This document shows, piece after piece, positions 7,903 through 16,249 of a DNA stretch of 64,000 bases (the stretch's first letter is position 1; the number at the start of each line of letters is the position of its first letter). The stretch comes from Hansschlegelia quercus (GTDB lineage: Bacteria; Pseudomonadota; Alphaproteobacteria; Rhizobiales; Methylopilaceae). The DNA lies in NCBI RefSeq assembly GCF_004310425.1, contig NZ_SIUB01000011.1, forward strand, positions 23,476 through 87,475, read 5' to 3'. The notes under the pieces are model-generated. The model saw nothing but the letters and a program-made list of their open reading frames with translations. It was not told the DNA's origin and did not search any database. Both the position numbers and the translations under genes were made by a program.

Positions 7903-9155
7903 ACCACGTTCTCATTGGCCTTTTCGCGCTGCTTTGCCTCGGGATCTTGGTCGCAGGCCTCCGTCGCCGCGAAGGCGTCTACGAGTATCCATTCCTCGCC
8001 GGCGCGATCGCGATCGCGTTTCTGCTGCCGCAGTTGCCCGGTCTCGCGGACAACATGTTCCTGCCGGCCGACGGCTTCGCGAAGACGCTCATCTTTACGA
8101 TTTTCTGCATCGCGGTGATCCCGATCGGGTGGCGCTCGGCGGCTCGGCCTCTGATCGCAGCGCCGATTCCATTGAGCGAGAGCCGGCTCTTTATCGCGTC
8201 CGCTATACTGTCTGCGGCCGGGGCGGGCTTCTATGTGGCCGTGGGCCGGCTGCCGCCCGAGACTATGGTCTCCACCACGATCAGCGGCGTGCCGGTTGTA
8301 CTGTTGTTCTTCTCGAAGATGCTGGTCTTCGGCTTTGCGATCGCGGCGCTTTGCATGGTCCGACGGCCGTCATGGCCGTGGCTCGCGATCGTACTTGGAG
8401 ATTCGATCCTCTACCTCGACCGGATCGTCGTGACCGGCAAACGCGGCGAGGCGCTGGAATATGTGCTCATAGTCGCGATGTCGTTCTGGTTCCTGCGCGG
8501 CTTGGTCTTGCCGCGGGCCTTGGTCGTTGCGGGCTTGTTCTTTGGGGTGCTCGGCATGACGAGCACCGAGGATTACCGTGCGATCACCCGTCGGGGCGAG
8601 ACGCCGACCCTCGAAACTCTGTCCCAGATCGACGTGTCAGCGAATTTCGAGACGTTGCTTTCGTCCGGCGGAGCCGAGTTTCAGAACGCGATCATGCGGA
8701 TCGACTTAGTCTCAAGTTCTCAGGGCTTTGACTATGGCCTATTTCATTGGAATGAACTCGTTATGGCGTTTGTACCGGCGCAATTAGTGGGAGAGACAAC
8801 GAAACGCTCGTTGCTAATCGAGACGCCAGAAGCGATCGATCGCTTCTATCTACCAAGCACCGGCACAACCCAAACCGGCTTCGCCGACGCTTTCGGCTCG
8901 TTCGGCTATTTGGGCTTCCTGAAGTTCTTCGCCATCGCCTGGCTGATGCGTCGCCTTCACCGCGGCGCGTCGCTCGGCGACGCCAGCAGCCAGATCATCT
9001 ACATGCTAAGCGTCGTGCCGGCGATGAATGTGCTGTCCCACCACACGAACTGGATCGTGACGGCCTGGGTGCAAATGGCGATCTTCCTCGGTCCGGCCTT
9101 GCTCTTCGCGCGCATCGCCCCGCGGCGGTTGCTCGCGCCGGTGGCGGCCTCATGA
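7899..9155 (+). CDS. polytopic membrane protein, probable Wzy-type repeat-unit polymerase
   Basis: The protein has 418 residues. About eight hydrophobic segments lie in the first 215 residues, then a roughly 100-residue polar loop containing GFDYGLFHWNELVMAFVPAQL, then two or three final membrane segments. This large periplasmic loop near the C-terminus is the usual topology of O-antigen/EPS polymerases, whose sequences are poorly conserved. I saw no signature motif, so the call rests on topology, on its place among wecA, GT and acyltransferase genes, and on the absence of another polymerase candidate. Codon use is less GC-rich around 8690-8830 than in neighbours, which is common for polymerase genes. 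It overlaps both neighbours by 4 bases (ATGA). Confidence 0.55.
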   Translation: MNHVLIGLFALLCLGILVAGLRRREGVYEYPFLAGAIAIAFLLPQLPGLADNMFLPADGFAKTLIFTIFCIAVIPIGWRSAARPLIAAPIPLSESRLFIASAILSAAGAGFYVAVGRLPPETMVSTTISGVPVVLLFFSKMLVFGFAIAALCMVRRPSWPWLAIVLGDSILYLDRIVVTGKRGEALEYVLIVAMSFWFLRGLVLPRALVVAGLFFGVLGMTSTEDYRAITRRGETPTLETLSQIDVSANFETLLSSGGAEFQNAIMRIDLVSSSQGFDYGLFHWNELVMAFVPAQLVGETTKRSLLIETPEAIDRFYLPSTGTTQTGFADAFGSFGYLGFLKFFAIAWLMRRLHRGASLGDASSQIIYMLSVVPAMNVLSHHTNWIVTAWVQMAIFLGPALLFARIAPRRLLAPVAAS

Positions 9156-9727
9156 GTCCCGCGCAGGAGGCCGCTGCGCCTGACTTCCCGTCGCCGCTAC
9201 GCGGCGCGGCGACTTTCAGCATCAGGCATCGCCTGCTGAGGATGAGTTGGCGACTTGTGTGGGCGGCGCTGGCCCATTGGACGCCGCCGCCGGCGCATCG
9301 GTGGCGGAACTTCCTGCTGAGGCTCTGCGGCGCGGACATCGCCCGCAGCGCCAGGATTTACGGCGACGTCGTCGTCTGGTGGCCGCCGCATCTGTCGATG
9401 GGCGAGCACGCGTCACTCGGCCCGGGCGTGACTTGCTACAACGTCGCGACCATCCGCCTCGAGCCGTTCGCCATTGTCTCGCAGCGGGCGCATCTCTGCT
9501 CGGCGACCCACGATTGCGACGATCCCGCCTTTCCCTTGCGGGCGCGCGCGATCAGCATCGGCGCGTATGCCTGGGTCGCCGCGGAGGCTTTTGTCGGCCC
9601 CGGGGTCAAAGTCGGGGAGGGGGCGGTGCTCGGGGCCCGCGGCCTCGCAGTACGCGATCTAACCGCCTGGACCATCTACGGCGGCAACCCGGCGACGCCG
9701 CTCCGGGCGCGCCGTCGCCCCGCTTGA
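9152..9727 (+). CDS. WcaF-like left-handed beta-helix acyltransferase
   Basis: The protein has 191 residues. The N-terminal half holds RHRLLRMSWRLVWAALAHWTPPPAHRWRNFLLRLCGADI, a region typical of the putative colanic acid acetyltransferase WcaF group. Hexapeptide repeats follow (IARSARIYGDV, LSMGEHASLGPGV, AISIGAYAWVAAEAFVGPGVKVGEGAVLGARG). The probable catalytic His lies in SATHDCDDP. Such enzymes use acetyl-CoA (or another acyl-CoA) to acylate a sugar of the repeat unit. ATG 9152 overlaps the polymerase stop. The 147-base gap that follows contains nothing recognised. Confidence 0.85.
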   Translation: MSPAQEAAAPDFPSPLRGAATFSIRHRLLRMSWRLVWAALAHWTPPPAHRWRNFLLRLCGADIARSARIYGDVVVWWPPHLSMGEHASLGPGVTCYNVATIRLEPFAIVSQRAHLCSATHDCDDPAFPLRARAISIGAYAWVAAEAFVGPGVKVGEGAVLGARGLAVRDLTAWTIYGGNPATPLRARRRPA

Positions 9728-9874
9728 CGCTCGCGGTCGAAGCTGAACGGCCGAGATGAGGCGTCCGCTACTCCTATCGGAGAGGCTGCGCGGCGTCACT
9801 TTTACCCGCAGCGTGGCCGCACGCAAGACGTCGCTCGGAGCGGCGGGGAGGATTTATCCTAGAAGAGAACAGCT

Positions 9875-11068
9875 ATGGTCGACACGGCAGCTGCGCGGGC
9901 TCTGAACGACGGACAGGAGAGGCTGGTCGCGTTGGACGGCTTGCGCGGGTTGGCGATCCTGCTCGTGATGGTCTTTCACCTTGTTCTTCAATATCCGTTC
10001 GCAGCGTCGGCCGGCAGCCTCTACTATCAGCTCGGCGGGATCGGGTGGATCGGCGTCGACCTGTTCTTCGTCCTGTCCGGCTTCCTCATCACCGGCATCC
10101 TGATCGACACGAAGGAGTCGCCCAACTTCTTCAGCGCCTTCTTCGTCCGGCGGGCGCTCAGGATCTTCCCGCTCTACTACGCAGCGCTCATCGTGATCTT
10201 CCTGATTGCGCCGCGTTTCGGCGTCTATGACACCCCTGAGCTACGCTTCGTCCTCGACCGCCAGATCTACTTCTGGACGTACATGACGAACTGGGGGTTC
10301 GTGGAGGCGCGCGGCGCGCGGTTCTTCAACGTCGACTGGCTCGCGCTCGTCCACTTCTGGTCGCTGGCCGTCGAGGAGCAGTTCTACGTGGCCTGGCCGT
10401 TTGTAGTTTACCTGTTCTCCCGCAGGGGATTGGTCAGGATCTGCGTACTGCTGGTCGTCGGCGCCCTTGCATTCAGGCTGACGATTGTCGGTCTGGGGTT
10501 GCCGCAGGGTGCCGCCTACACGCTCACGCCAGCGCGGATCGACACGCTGGCGGTCGGCGCTTTGCTGGCGATTGCATCCCGGACCGAAGGCGTGCTGTTC
10601 CATCTTCAGAAAGCGGCGACCTGGTGCGGCGCGGGCGCGCTCATCTTCCTGATCTTCGTCTTTTTCAATCACCAAGGCGTCTGGTTTGCTGATCGCTGGA
10701 TGCACACGATCGGCTTTTCGGTGCTGGCGGTTGGGTGGGGCGCCATGCTCGCGACCTGCCTTTCGGGGGGGCCGTACCCGGCCGTCCGCCTCGTGTTCGA
10801 GGCGCGGTGGCTGCGCGCGTTCGGCAAGTACAGCTACGGCCTCTATGTGCTGCATCATCTGATGCTACCGTTCCTACCAGCGACGCCCTTTGTCCGGCTG
10901 TTTCCAGAGCCTCTCGGCGCGACGTTCTACATCATCTGCTCGATAGCGCTGTTTCTCGCGGCCGCTTGGCTGTCGTGGGTCTTCATCGAAAACCCGTTCC
11001 TTCGACTTAAATGCTTCTTTGGCTACCAGTCCGCGCCCGGCGTGCAGCCGAGCGGCGTGACGGCCTGA
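9875..11068 (+). CDS. acyltransferase 3 family (OafA-like) membrane O-acyltransferase
   Basis: The protein has 397 residues. The opening LVALDGLRGLAILLVMVFHL contains the conserved Arg and His of the acyltransferase-3 family, followed by FFVLSGFLITGIL, FFVRRALRIFPLYY and WSLAVEEQFYVAWP, all family landmarks. About 10 membrane segments are visible. It has no C-terminal SGNH domain, so it is the short form. Family members O-acylate surface sugars using cytoplasmic acyl-CoA. The gene is not overlapped by neighbours and sits in its own transcription interval between 147- and 237-base gaps. Confidence 0.9.
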   Translation: MVDTAAARALNDGQERLVALDGLRGLAILLVMVFHLVLQYPFAASAGSLYYQLGGIGWIGVDLFFVLSGFLITGILIDTKESPNFFSAFFVRRALRIFPLYYAALIVIFLIAPRFGVYDTPELRFVLDRQIYFWTYMTNWGFVEARGARFFNVDWLALVHFWSLAVEEQFYVAWPFVVYLFSRRGLVRICVLLVVGALAFRLTIVGLGLPQGAAYTLTPARIDTLAVGALLAIASRTEGVLFHLQKAATWCGAGALIFLIFVFFNHQGVWFADRWMHTIGFSVLAVGWGAMLATCLSGGPYPAVRLVFEARWLRAFGKYSYGLYVLHHLMLPFLPATPFVRLFPEPLGATFYIICSIALFLAAAWLSWVFIENPFLRLKCFFGYQSAPGVQPSGVTA

Positions 11069-11108
11069 TTTCTGAGTCCAAGCTGACCAGCTGCAAGCGC
11101 CGACTTGC

Positions 11109-11128
11109 GCATCGCAGTAAAGCGATGC
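11109..11128 (+). terminator. stem-loop after the OafA-like gene
   Basis: GCATCGC pairs with GCGATGC around AGTAAA, 40 bases after the acyltransferase stop. There is no T-run. A weak terminator or 3'-end structure is plausible; the rest of the 237-base gap shows nothing recognisable. Confidence 0.3.
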
Positions 11129-11305
11129 TGGCCCAAATACCGGCAATACCTCTTCTAGGTAGCGGGTTCTCGAAAGACGTTACTCCTCTCCCAAAGTCGA
11201 CGCTTTTGGCCAAGGGTGAGAAAACCTTTCATCAGGTTCCGGCGTCCAGGCCGTACCAATAGCCTCGTTGTCATCGCTTCACAGCGGCGTGACCGGGGAA
11301 AAGCA

Positions 11306-11833
11306 ATGGGTATCCGCAATGTGACGTCGGGCGAGGGCGCGAAGTTTTCGCATCCCGAACTCGTCAACGCCTATGACTGCTCGATCGGACGGCAGACCCG
11401 CGTGGGCCCGTTCGTCGAGATCCAGAAGGGCGCGGTCATCGGCGCGCACTGCAAGATCTCCTCGCATTCCTTTATCTGCGAAGGCGTGACGATCGAAGAC
11501 GAGGTGATGATCGCCCATGGGGTGATGTTCACCAACGATCTCTTTCCCAGGGCGACCGACGACGACGGCTATCTCCAGCGCGACGGGGACTGGACCCTAG
11601 TGACCACGCTTGTGCGTCGAGGCGCCTCGATCGGGTCCAACGCCACGATCGTCGGCGGCGTGACGATAGGGGAGGGGGCGCTGGTCGCCGCCGGCGCGGT
11701 AGTCACCCGAGACGTGCCCGACCATGCCCTCGTCATGGGCTCGCCGGCTCGCATAACAGGAGACGTGCGCGAGGCCCGGGAGCGCACAGCCCGCCTCACT
11801 TATGCGCCGGATCGGCTGGAGCCGGTGTCATGA
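11306..11833 (+). CDS. hexapeptide N-acetyltransferase of the WbpD/WlbB type
   Basis: The protein has 175 residues made almost entirely of left-handed beta-helix repeats: CSIGRQTRVGPFVEIQKGAVIGAHCKISSH, then GVTIEDEVMIAHGVMFTNDLFPRA, and a final GASIGSNATIVGGVTIGEGALVAAGAVVTRDVPDHALV. The FTNDLFPRA segment is characteristic of enzymes that acetylate a 3-amino group of UDP-linked 2-acetamido-3-amino sugars. I chose ATG 11306, preceded by GGGGAA at a good distance, over upstream starts at 11216. The gene is coupled by ATGA to the Gfo/Idh/MocA oxidoreductase that would supply the 3-keto intermediate. The exact sugar is not proven. Confidence 0.82.
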   Translation: MGIRNVTSGEGAKFSHPELVNAYDCSIGRQTRVGPFVEIQKGAVIGAHCKISSHSFICEGVTIEDEVMIAHGVMFTNDLFPRATDDDGYLQRDGDWTLVTTLVRRGASIGSNATIVGGVTIGEGALVAAGAVVTRDVPDHALVMGSPARITGDVREARERTARLTYAPDRLEPVS

Positions 11834-12858
11834 TCCGCGTCGGCATAGTCGGCTATGGCTATTGGGGTCCGAACCTCGCCCGCGTCGCCGCCGAAATCGA
11901 CGACTGCGTCGTTGCGGCGATCGCCGATGGTTCGCGGCCCGCGCTGGCGCGCGCCGCCAAGCGGCACCCGGCGTCGCGGCTCTACGATGACTGGCGGGAC
12001 CTCGTGAAGGCGCCGGACGTCGACGCGGTGATCATCGCAACGCCGGTCCATACGCACTACGGTATCGCGCTCTCTGCGCTTCAAGCGGGGAAGCACGTTC
12101 TGCTCGAGAAGCCGATGACGGAGACCGCCGAGCAGGCGGAGCGCCTCATCGCGGAGGCTGTCCGGCGAAACCTGACGCTCATGGTCGATCACACCTTCGT
12201 CTACACCGGCGAGGTCCGGAAAATTAAGGAGATCGTGTCGAGCGGGCAGGCTGGCGAGATTTTCTACTACGAGTCGACCCGCATCAACCTCGGCAAGTTC
12301 CAGCGGGACGTGAACGTGATCTGGGATCTCGCGGTCCACGATCTCGCGATCCTCGATTACATCCTGGGAGAGCCCGCGATCGCGGTCTCGGCGAGCGGGG
12401 CGGGTCATATCGTCGGATCGCCCGAGAACCTCGCCCACGTCACCGTCTTCTTCGCAGGCGGCACGATCGCGCACCTCAACGTCAACTGGCTGGCCCCGGT
12501 GAAGGTGCGCCAGACCTACATCGCCGGCAGCCGGCAGATGATCGTCTATGACGATCTGCAGACGTCGGAGAAGGTGAAGGTCTACGACCGCGGCGTTACG
12601 TCCGACGCCAGCCAGGAGGACATTTACCAGCGCCATGTCGGCTACCGGATCGGCGACATGTGGTCGCCGGCGATCCCAATCACCGAAGCGCTGGCGACCG
12701 AGCTCACGCATTTCGTCGAGTGTGTGACGGCGTCGAAGCGACCGATCACTTGCGGGGTCAACGGCCTCAGCGTCGTCAGGATGCTGGAATGCGCGTCGCT
12801 CTCCATGGGCCAACGCGGTCATCCGATCGATATCCAGCACCTGAGGGTGGCGTCGTGA
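11830..12858 (+). CDS. Gfo/Idh/MocA-family sugar-nucleotide oxidoreductase (WbpB/WlbA-like)
   Basis: The protein has 342 residues. The N-terminal NAD-binding motif is VGIVGYGYWGPNLAR, and the family signature VLLEKPMTETAEQA (Lys of the EKP motif) is at about residues 94-107. DHTFVYTGEVRKI and NVIWDLAVHDLAILDYIL follow, the latter with the His expected near the active site. With the adjacent N-acetyltransferase and DegT aminotransferase it matches the three-gene module that converts a UDP-2-acetamido sugar to a 2,3-diacetamido sugar by C3 oxidation, transamination and acetylation. Both gene borders are 4-base overlaps. Confidence 0.85.
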   Translation: MIRVGIVGYGYWGPNLARVAAEIDDCVVAAIADGSRPALARAAKRHPASRLYDDWRDLVKAPDVDAVIIATPVHTHYGIALSALQAGKHVLLEKPMTETAEQAERLIAEAVRRNLTLMVDHTFVYTGEVRKIKEIVSSGQAGEIFYYESTRINLGKFQRDVNVIWDLAVHDLAILDYILGEPAIAVSASGAGHIVGSPENLAHVTVFFAGGTIAHLNVNWLAPVKVRQTYIAGSRQMIVYDDLQTSEKVKVYDRGVTSDASQEDIYQRHVGYRIGDMWSPAIPITEALATELTHFVECVTASKRPITCGVNGLSVVRMLECASLSMGQRGHPIDIQHLRVAS

Positions 12859-14003
12859 TCCCGCTGATGGACATGGGCGCGCAGTATCGACCAATCGCCG
12901 ACGAGATCGAGGCAGCCGTCATCTCCGTGCTGCGCGGCGGGCGCTACGTGCTCGGACCCGAGGTGGAATCGTTCGAGAGCAAGTTCGCCGCCTATTGCGG
13001 GGCGAAGCACGCCGTCGCGGTCGATAGCGGAACGTCGGCGCTGCATCTCGCCCTGCTCGCCGCGGGCGTCGGGCCCGGCGACGAGGTGATAACGACCCCC
13101 GCGACCTTCGTCGCGACAGTGGCGGCGATCCTCTACGCTGGGGCGACGCCGGTCTTCGTCGACGTCGATCCCGAGACATGGACCATCGACCCGGCGAAGA
13201 TCGAGCCGGCGATCACTTCGCGCACCGCGGCAATCCTTCCCGTGCACCTGCACGGACGTCTCGCTGATATGGCGGCGATCCGAGAGATCGCGCTCCAGCG
13301 CCGGTTGAAGGTGGTCGAGGACGCGGCTCAAGCGCACGGCGCGGTCCGCGGCGGAATCTCGGCCGGTTCCTTCGGCGAGGCCGGATGCTTCAGCTTCTAT
13401 CCCGGCAAGAACCTCGGCGCCTGCGGCGAGGGCGGGGCGGTGACGACCAATGACGACGAGGTCGCCAACGCCGTGCGCCGCCTGCGGGATTGGGGCCAGG
13501 ACGGGCGCTACAACCACGTTCGGCAAGGCTTCAACCACCGGATGGACGCGGTGCAGGGCGCGGCGCTGCGGGTGAAGCTTCAGCGGCTTCCCGCCTGGAC
13601 TGATGGACGCCGCCGCGTCGCGGCGCGCTACGACGCGCAGCTTCGCGGCTCAGGCGTCGGGCTTCCCGCGCCGAGCGACGGAGCCGATCACGTCTATCAC
13701 GTCTACGCCGTGCGGGTTTCGAACCGCGACCGCGTTCGGGCGCTCATGACGATGGCTGGGATCGAGACCGGGCTGCATTACCCGAGGCCCGTCCACCTGC
13801 AGCCTGCTTATTCCACGCTCGGCTACGACCGGGGCGACTTCCCTGAGGCCGAGGCGCTGTCGGCCGATACGATGTCGCTGCCGATCTATCCGGAACTCGG
13901 CGAGCTAGCGATCACGAAGGTCTGCGACAGCCTGAAGCGCGCTTTCGAGGTCAGCCAAGACGAGGCCGACGACCGTCCAACCTTGCGGAACGGATCGCTA
14001 TGA
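12855..14003 (+). CDS. DegT/DnrJ/EryC1/StrS sugar aminotransferase (WbpE/WlbC-like)
   Basis: The protein has 382 residues from GTG 12855, which overlaps the upstream stop as GTGA; ATG 12867 is the alternative. The PLP-binding lysine is K185 in SFYPGKNLGACGEGGAV. VDSGTSALHLALLAAGVGPGDEV is the cofactor phosphate-binding segment, and VVEDAAQAHGA supplies the Asp that contacts the pyridine nitrogen. It is a sugar-nucleotide aminotransferase, probably acting on the 3-keto product of the preceding oxidoreductase. The C-terminal 20 residues are polar and not conserved-looking. The stop overlaps the epimerase start. Confidence 0.87.
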   Translation: MIPLMDMGAQYRPIADEIEAAVISVLRGGRYVLGPEVESFESKFAAYCGAKHAVAVDSGTSALHLALLAAGVGPGDEVITTPATFVATVAAILYAGATPVFVDVDPETWTIDPAKIEPAITSRTAAILPVHLHGRLADMAAIREIALQRRLKVVEDAAQAHGAVRGGISAGSFGEAGCFSFYPGKNLGACGEGGAVTTNDDEVANAVRRLRDWGQDGRYNHVRQGFNHRMDAVQGAALRVKLQRLPAWTDGRRRVAARYDAQLRGSGVGLPAPSDGADHVYHVYAVRVSNRDRVRALMTMAGIETGLHYPRPVHLQPAYSTLGYDRGDFPEAEALSADTMSLPIYPELGELAITKVCDSLKRAFEVSQDEADDRPTLRNGSL

Positions 14004-15007
14004 TCGACCCAGACGGACCACTCACAGGCCGGAAAATCGTCGTCACGGGCGGCGCCGGCTTCGTCGGCTCGCATATCGTCGGCCTGCTTGTGGAAGCGAG
14101 CGCCGGCGAAATCGTCGTCGTGGACAATCTGGTCCGCGGTCGCCGGAGCAATCTCGCGGCTTACAGGACCGACGGCAATGTCAGGCTCGTCGAAGGCGAC
14201 GTCCGCGACCGGACGCTGATGGCGAGGCTGCTCGACGGCGCCGACACGGTGTTCCACCAGGCGGCGCTGCGCATCACGCAATGCGCGGTCGAGCCGCGCG
14301 CCGCGCTTCAGGTGATGGCGGACGCCACCTTCGATCTGCTCGAGCTCTCGGTTGCGGCTGATGTCCGCAAGGTGGTGATGGCGTCCTCGGCGTCGATCTA
14401 CGGCCTCGCATCGACATTCCCGACGCCCGAGACGCAGCACCCCTACGACAATCGCACCTTGTACGGCGCCGCAAAGATGTTCGGCGAGGGACTGCTGCGC
14501 GCCTTCCACGACATGAACGGCCTCGATTACGTCGCGCTGCGCTACTTCAACGTCTACGGGCCGCGGATGGACATCCACGGCAAGTACACGGAAGTGCTGA
14601 TCCGCTGGATGGAGCGCATCGAGGCCGGCGAGGCGCCGTTGATCTTCGGCGATGGGCTGCAGACGATGGATATGATCCACGTCGAAGACGTCGCGCGCGC
14701 CAACATACTGGCCGCCACGTCCGCCGCCTCTGACGTCGCGCTCAACGTGGGGAGCGGCGCCGAGACCTCGCTGCTCGATCTCGCGAAGCTGCTCGCGACG
14801 CGGATGGGCCGGCCTGGTCTCGTCCCCGAACACATGCCCGAGCGCGGTGTAAACCCGGTGCCGCGGCGGCTCGCCGACACGAGCCTCGCCCGCGATCTCA
14901 TCGGGTTCGAGAGCGAGATCGAGCTGCTGACGGGGCTGGACGAGGTCATCGCGTGGTGGCGGTCCGAGCGGGACAGGCTGTCGGACGCAAGGATGGCGGC
15001 GGAATGA
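14000..15007 (+). CDS. NAD-dependent sugar epimerase/dehydratase (extended SDR)
   Basis: The protein has 335 residues. The Rossmann glycine motif is VTGGAGFVGSHI, the catalytic serine region is MASSASIYG, and the YxxxK pair is in LYGAAKMFGE. RYFNVYGPRMD and a C-terminal substrate region complete an extended SDR of the GalE/WbpP/dehydratase group. It probably interconverts or dehydrates a nucleotide sugar for the polymer. It overlaps the aminotransferases on both sides by 4 bases, so it may share their pathway. The specificity (UDP or dTDP sugar, C4 or C5) cannot be read from sequence alone. Confidence 0.85.
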   Translation: MIDPDGPLTGRKIVVTGGAGFVGSHIVGLLVEASAGEIVVVDNLVRGRRSNLAAYRTDGNVRLVEGDVRDRTLMARLLDGADTVFHQAALRITQCAVEPRAALQVMADATFDLLELSVAADVRKVVMASSASIYGLASTFPTPETQHPYDNRTLYGAAKMFGEGLLRAFHDMNGLDYVALRYFNVYGPRMDIHGKYTEVLIRWMERIEAGEAPLIFGDGLQTMDMIHVEDVARANILAATSAASDVALNVGSGAETSLLDLAKLLATRMGRPGLVPEHMPERGVNPVPRRLADTSLARDLIGFESEIELLTGLDEVIAWWRSERDRLSDARMAAE

Positions 15008-16230
15008 TCCCGATCGCTCGTCCCCTCGTCGGCAATGCCGAGGCGCTTGCCGCTGCCCGGGTGATCCGCTCGGGCTGGCTCACGCAAGGCCCGCAGGTCG
15101 AGGCGTTCGAGAACGAGTTCGCGTCCGCCGTAGAGGCGCCTCACGCCTGCGCAGTCGCCAACGGCACAGTCGCGCTGCATCTCGCGCTGCTGGCCGTCGG
15201 AGTCGGGGCCGGCGACGAGGTGATCGTCCCGACCCACACCTACATCGCCTGCGCAAACGTCATCCGCCATTGCGGCGCGACGCCGGTTTTCGTCGATATC
15301 GAAGCCGGTTCCTTCAACCTCGATCCGGACTCGGTCGCCGCTGCGATCACGCGCCGGACGAAGGCGATCATGTGCGTTCATCAGATCGGGATGCCGTGCG
15401 ACCTCGCCCGCATCCTGCCGATCGCGCGCGCCGCGGGCGTAGCTGTCGTCGAAGACGCCGCCTGCGCCATCGGCTCCAGCATCTTCATGAACGATCGCTG
15501 GGAGCCGATCGGCCGCCCGCACGGCGACATCGCCTGTTTCTCGCTCCACCCGCGCAAGATCCTGACGGTCGGCGACGGCGGCATGATCACCACCGCCAAT
15601 CCGGAATACGACCGCATGTTCCGCCTGTGGCGGCAGCACGGCATGAGCATCTCCGACGCCGTTCGCCACGCGAGCGACCGGCCGGTGTTCGAGAGCTACC
15701 CCGTTGTCGGGTACAATTACCGGCTGACGGACATCCAGGCGGCGGTCGGTCGCGAGCAGCTGAAGCGCCTGTCGAAGATCGTCGCCGTTCGCCGCGCGCT
15801 CGCGGCGCGTTACCGCTTGCTGCTCGCGGGCGCGAACGTCGCCTGTCCGGAGGAGCCGTCCTGGGCGCTGTCGAACTGGCAGAGCTTCTGCGTGCGGCTG
15901 CCGCGTGGCGCGCGCCAAGACGAAGTGATGACCGCGATGCTCGCGGACGGCGTGGCGACCAGGCGCGGCATCATGTGCATCCACCTCGAGCCCGCTTACG
16001 CGGGCCATCCCGTTACCGCGTCGCTCAAGCTGTCGGAGGCGGCCAGGGACGAGTGCATCCTGCTGCCGCTCTTCCCGGGAATGACCGAGCGCATGCAGCG
16101 CCGCATCGCGCTCGCCCTCGTCGGCGCGGTTGCCGGGGCGGGCGCGGCGGCCTTGGTTGCTAGGCCCAGAGAACCTCCGGCCGGCCTTGTTCACATGGAA
16201 GCGCCCGACGCGCCGCCTTGCGCCGTCTGA
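15004..16230 (+). CDS. second DegT/DnrJ/EryC1/StrS aminotransferase
   Basis: The protein has 408 residues from ATG 15004, which overlaps the SDR stop. The N-terminus (IPIARPLVGNAEALAAARVI, then SGWLTQGPQVEAFE) is typical of the PerA/PseC/ArnB-like group. VANGTVALHLALLAVGVGAGDEV binds the PLP phosphate, VVEDAACAIGS supplies the Asp, and the Schiff-base lysine is K185 in SLHPRKILTVGDGG. It likely aminates a 4-keto sugar made by the adjacent SDR, whereas the first aminotransferase fits the 3-keto branch; that division is my inference. The last 45 residues are Ala/Pro-rich and beyond the usual family end. Confidence 0.85.
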   Translation: MIPIARPLVGNAEALAAARVIRSGWLTQGPQVEAFENEFASAVEAPHACAVANGTVALHLALLAVGVGAGDEVIVPTHTYIACANVIRHCGATPVFVDIEAGSFNLDPDSVAAAITRRTKAIMCVHQIGMPCDLARILPIARAAGVAVVEDAACAIGSSIFMNDRWEPIGRPHGDIACFSLHPRKILTVGDGGMITTANPEYDRMFRLWRQHGMSISDAVRHASDRPVFESYPVVGYNYRLTDIQAAVGREQLKRLSKIVAVRRALAARYRLLLAGANVACPEEPSWALSNWQSFCVRLPRGARQDEVMTAMLADGVATRRGIMCIHLEPAYAGHPVTASLKLSEAARDECILLPLFPGMTERMQRRIALALVGAVAGAGAAALVARPREPPAGLVHMEAPDAPPCAV

Positions 16231-16249
16231 GCCGGCCGGAGCCGACGCG

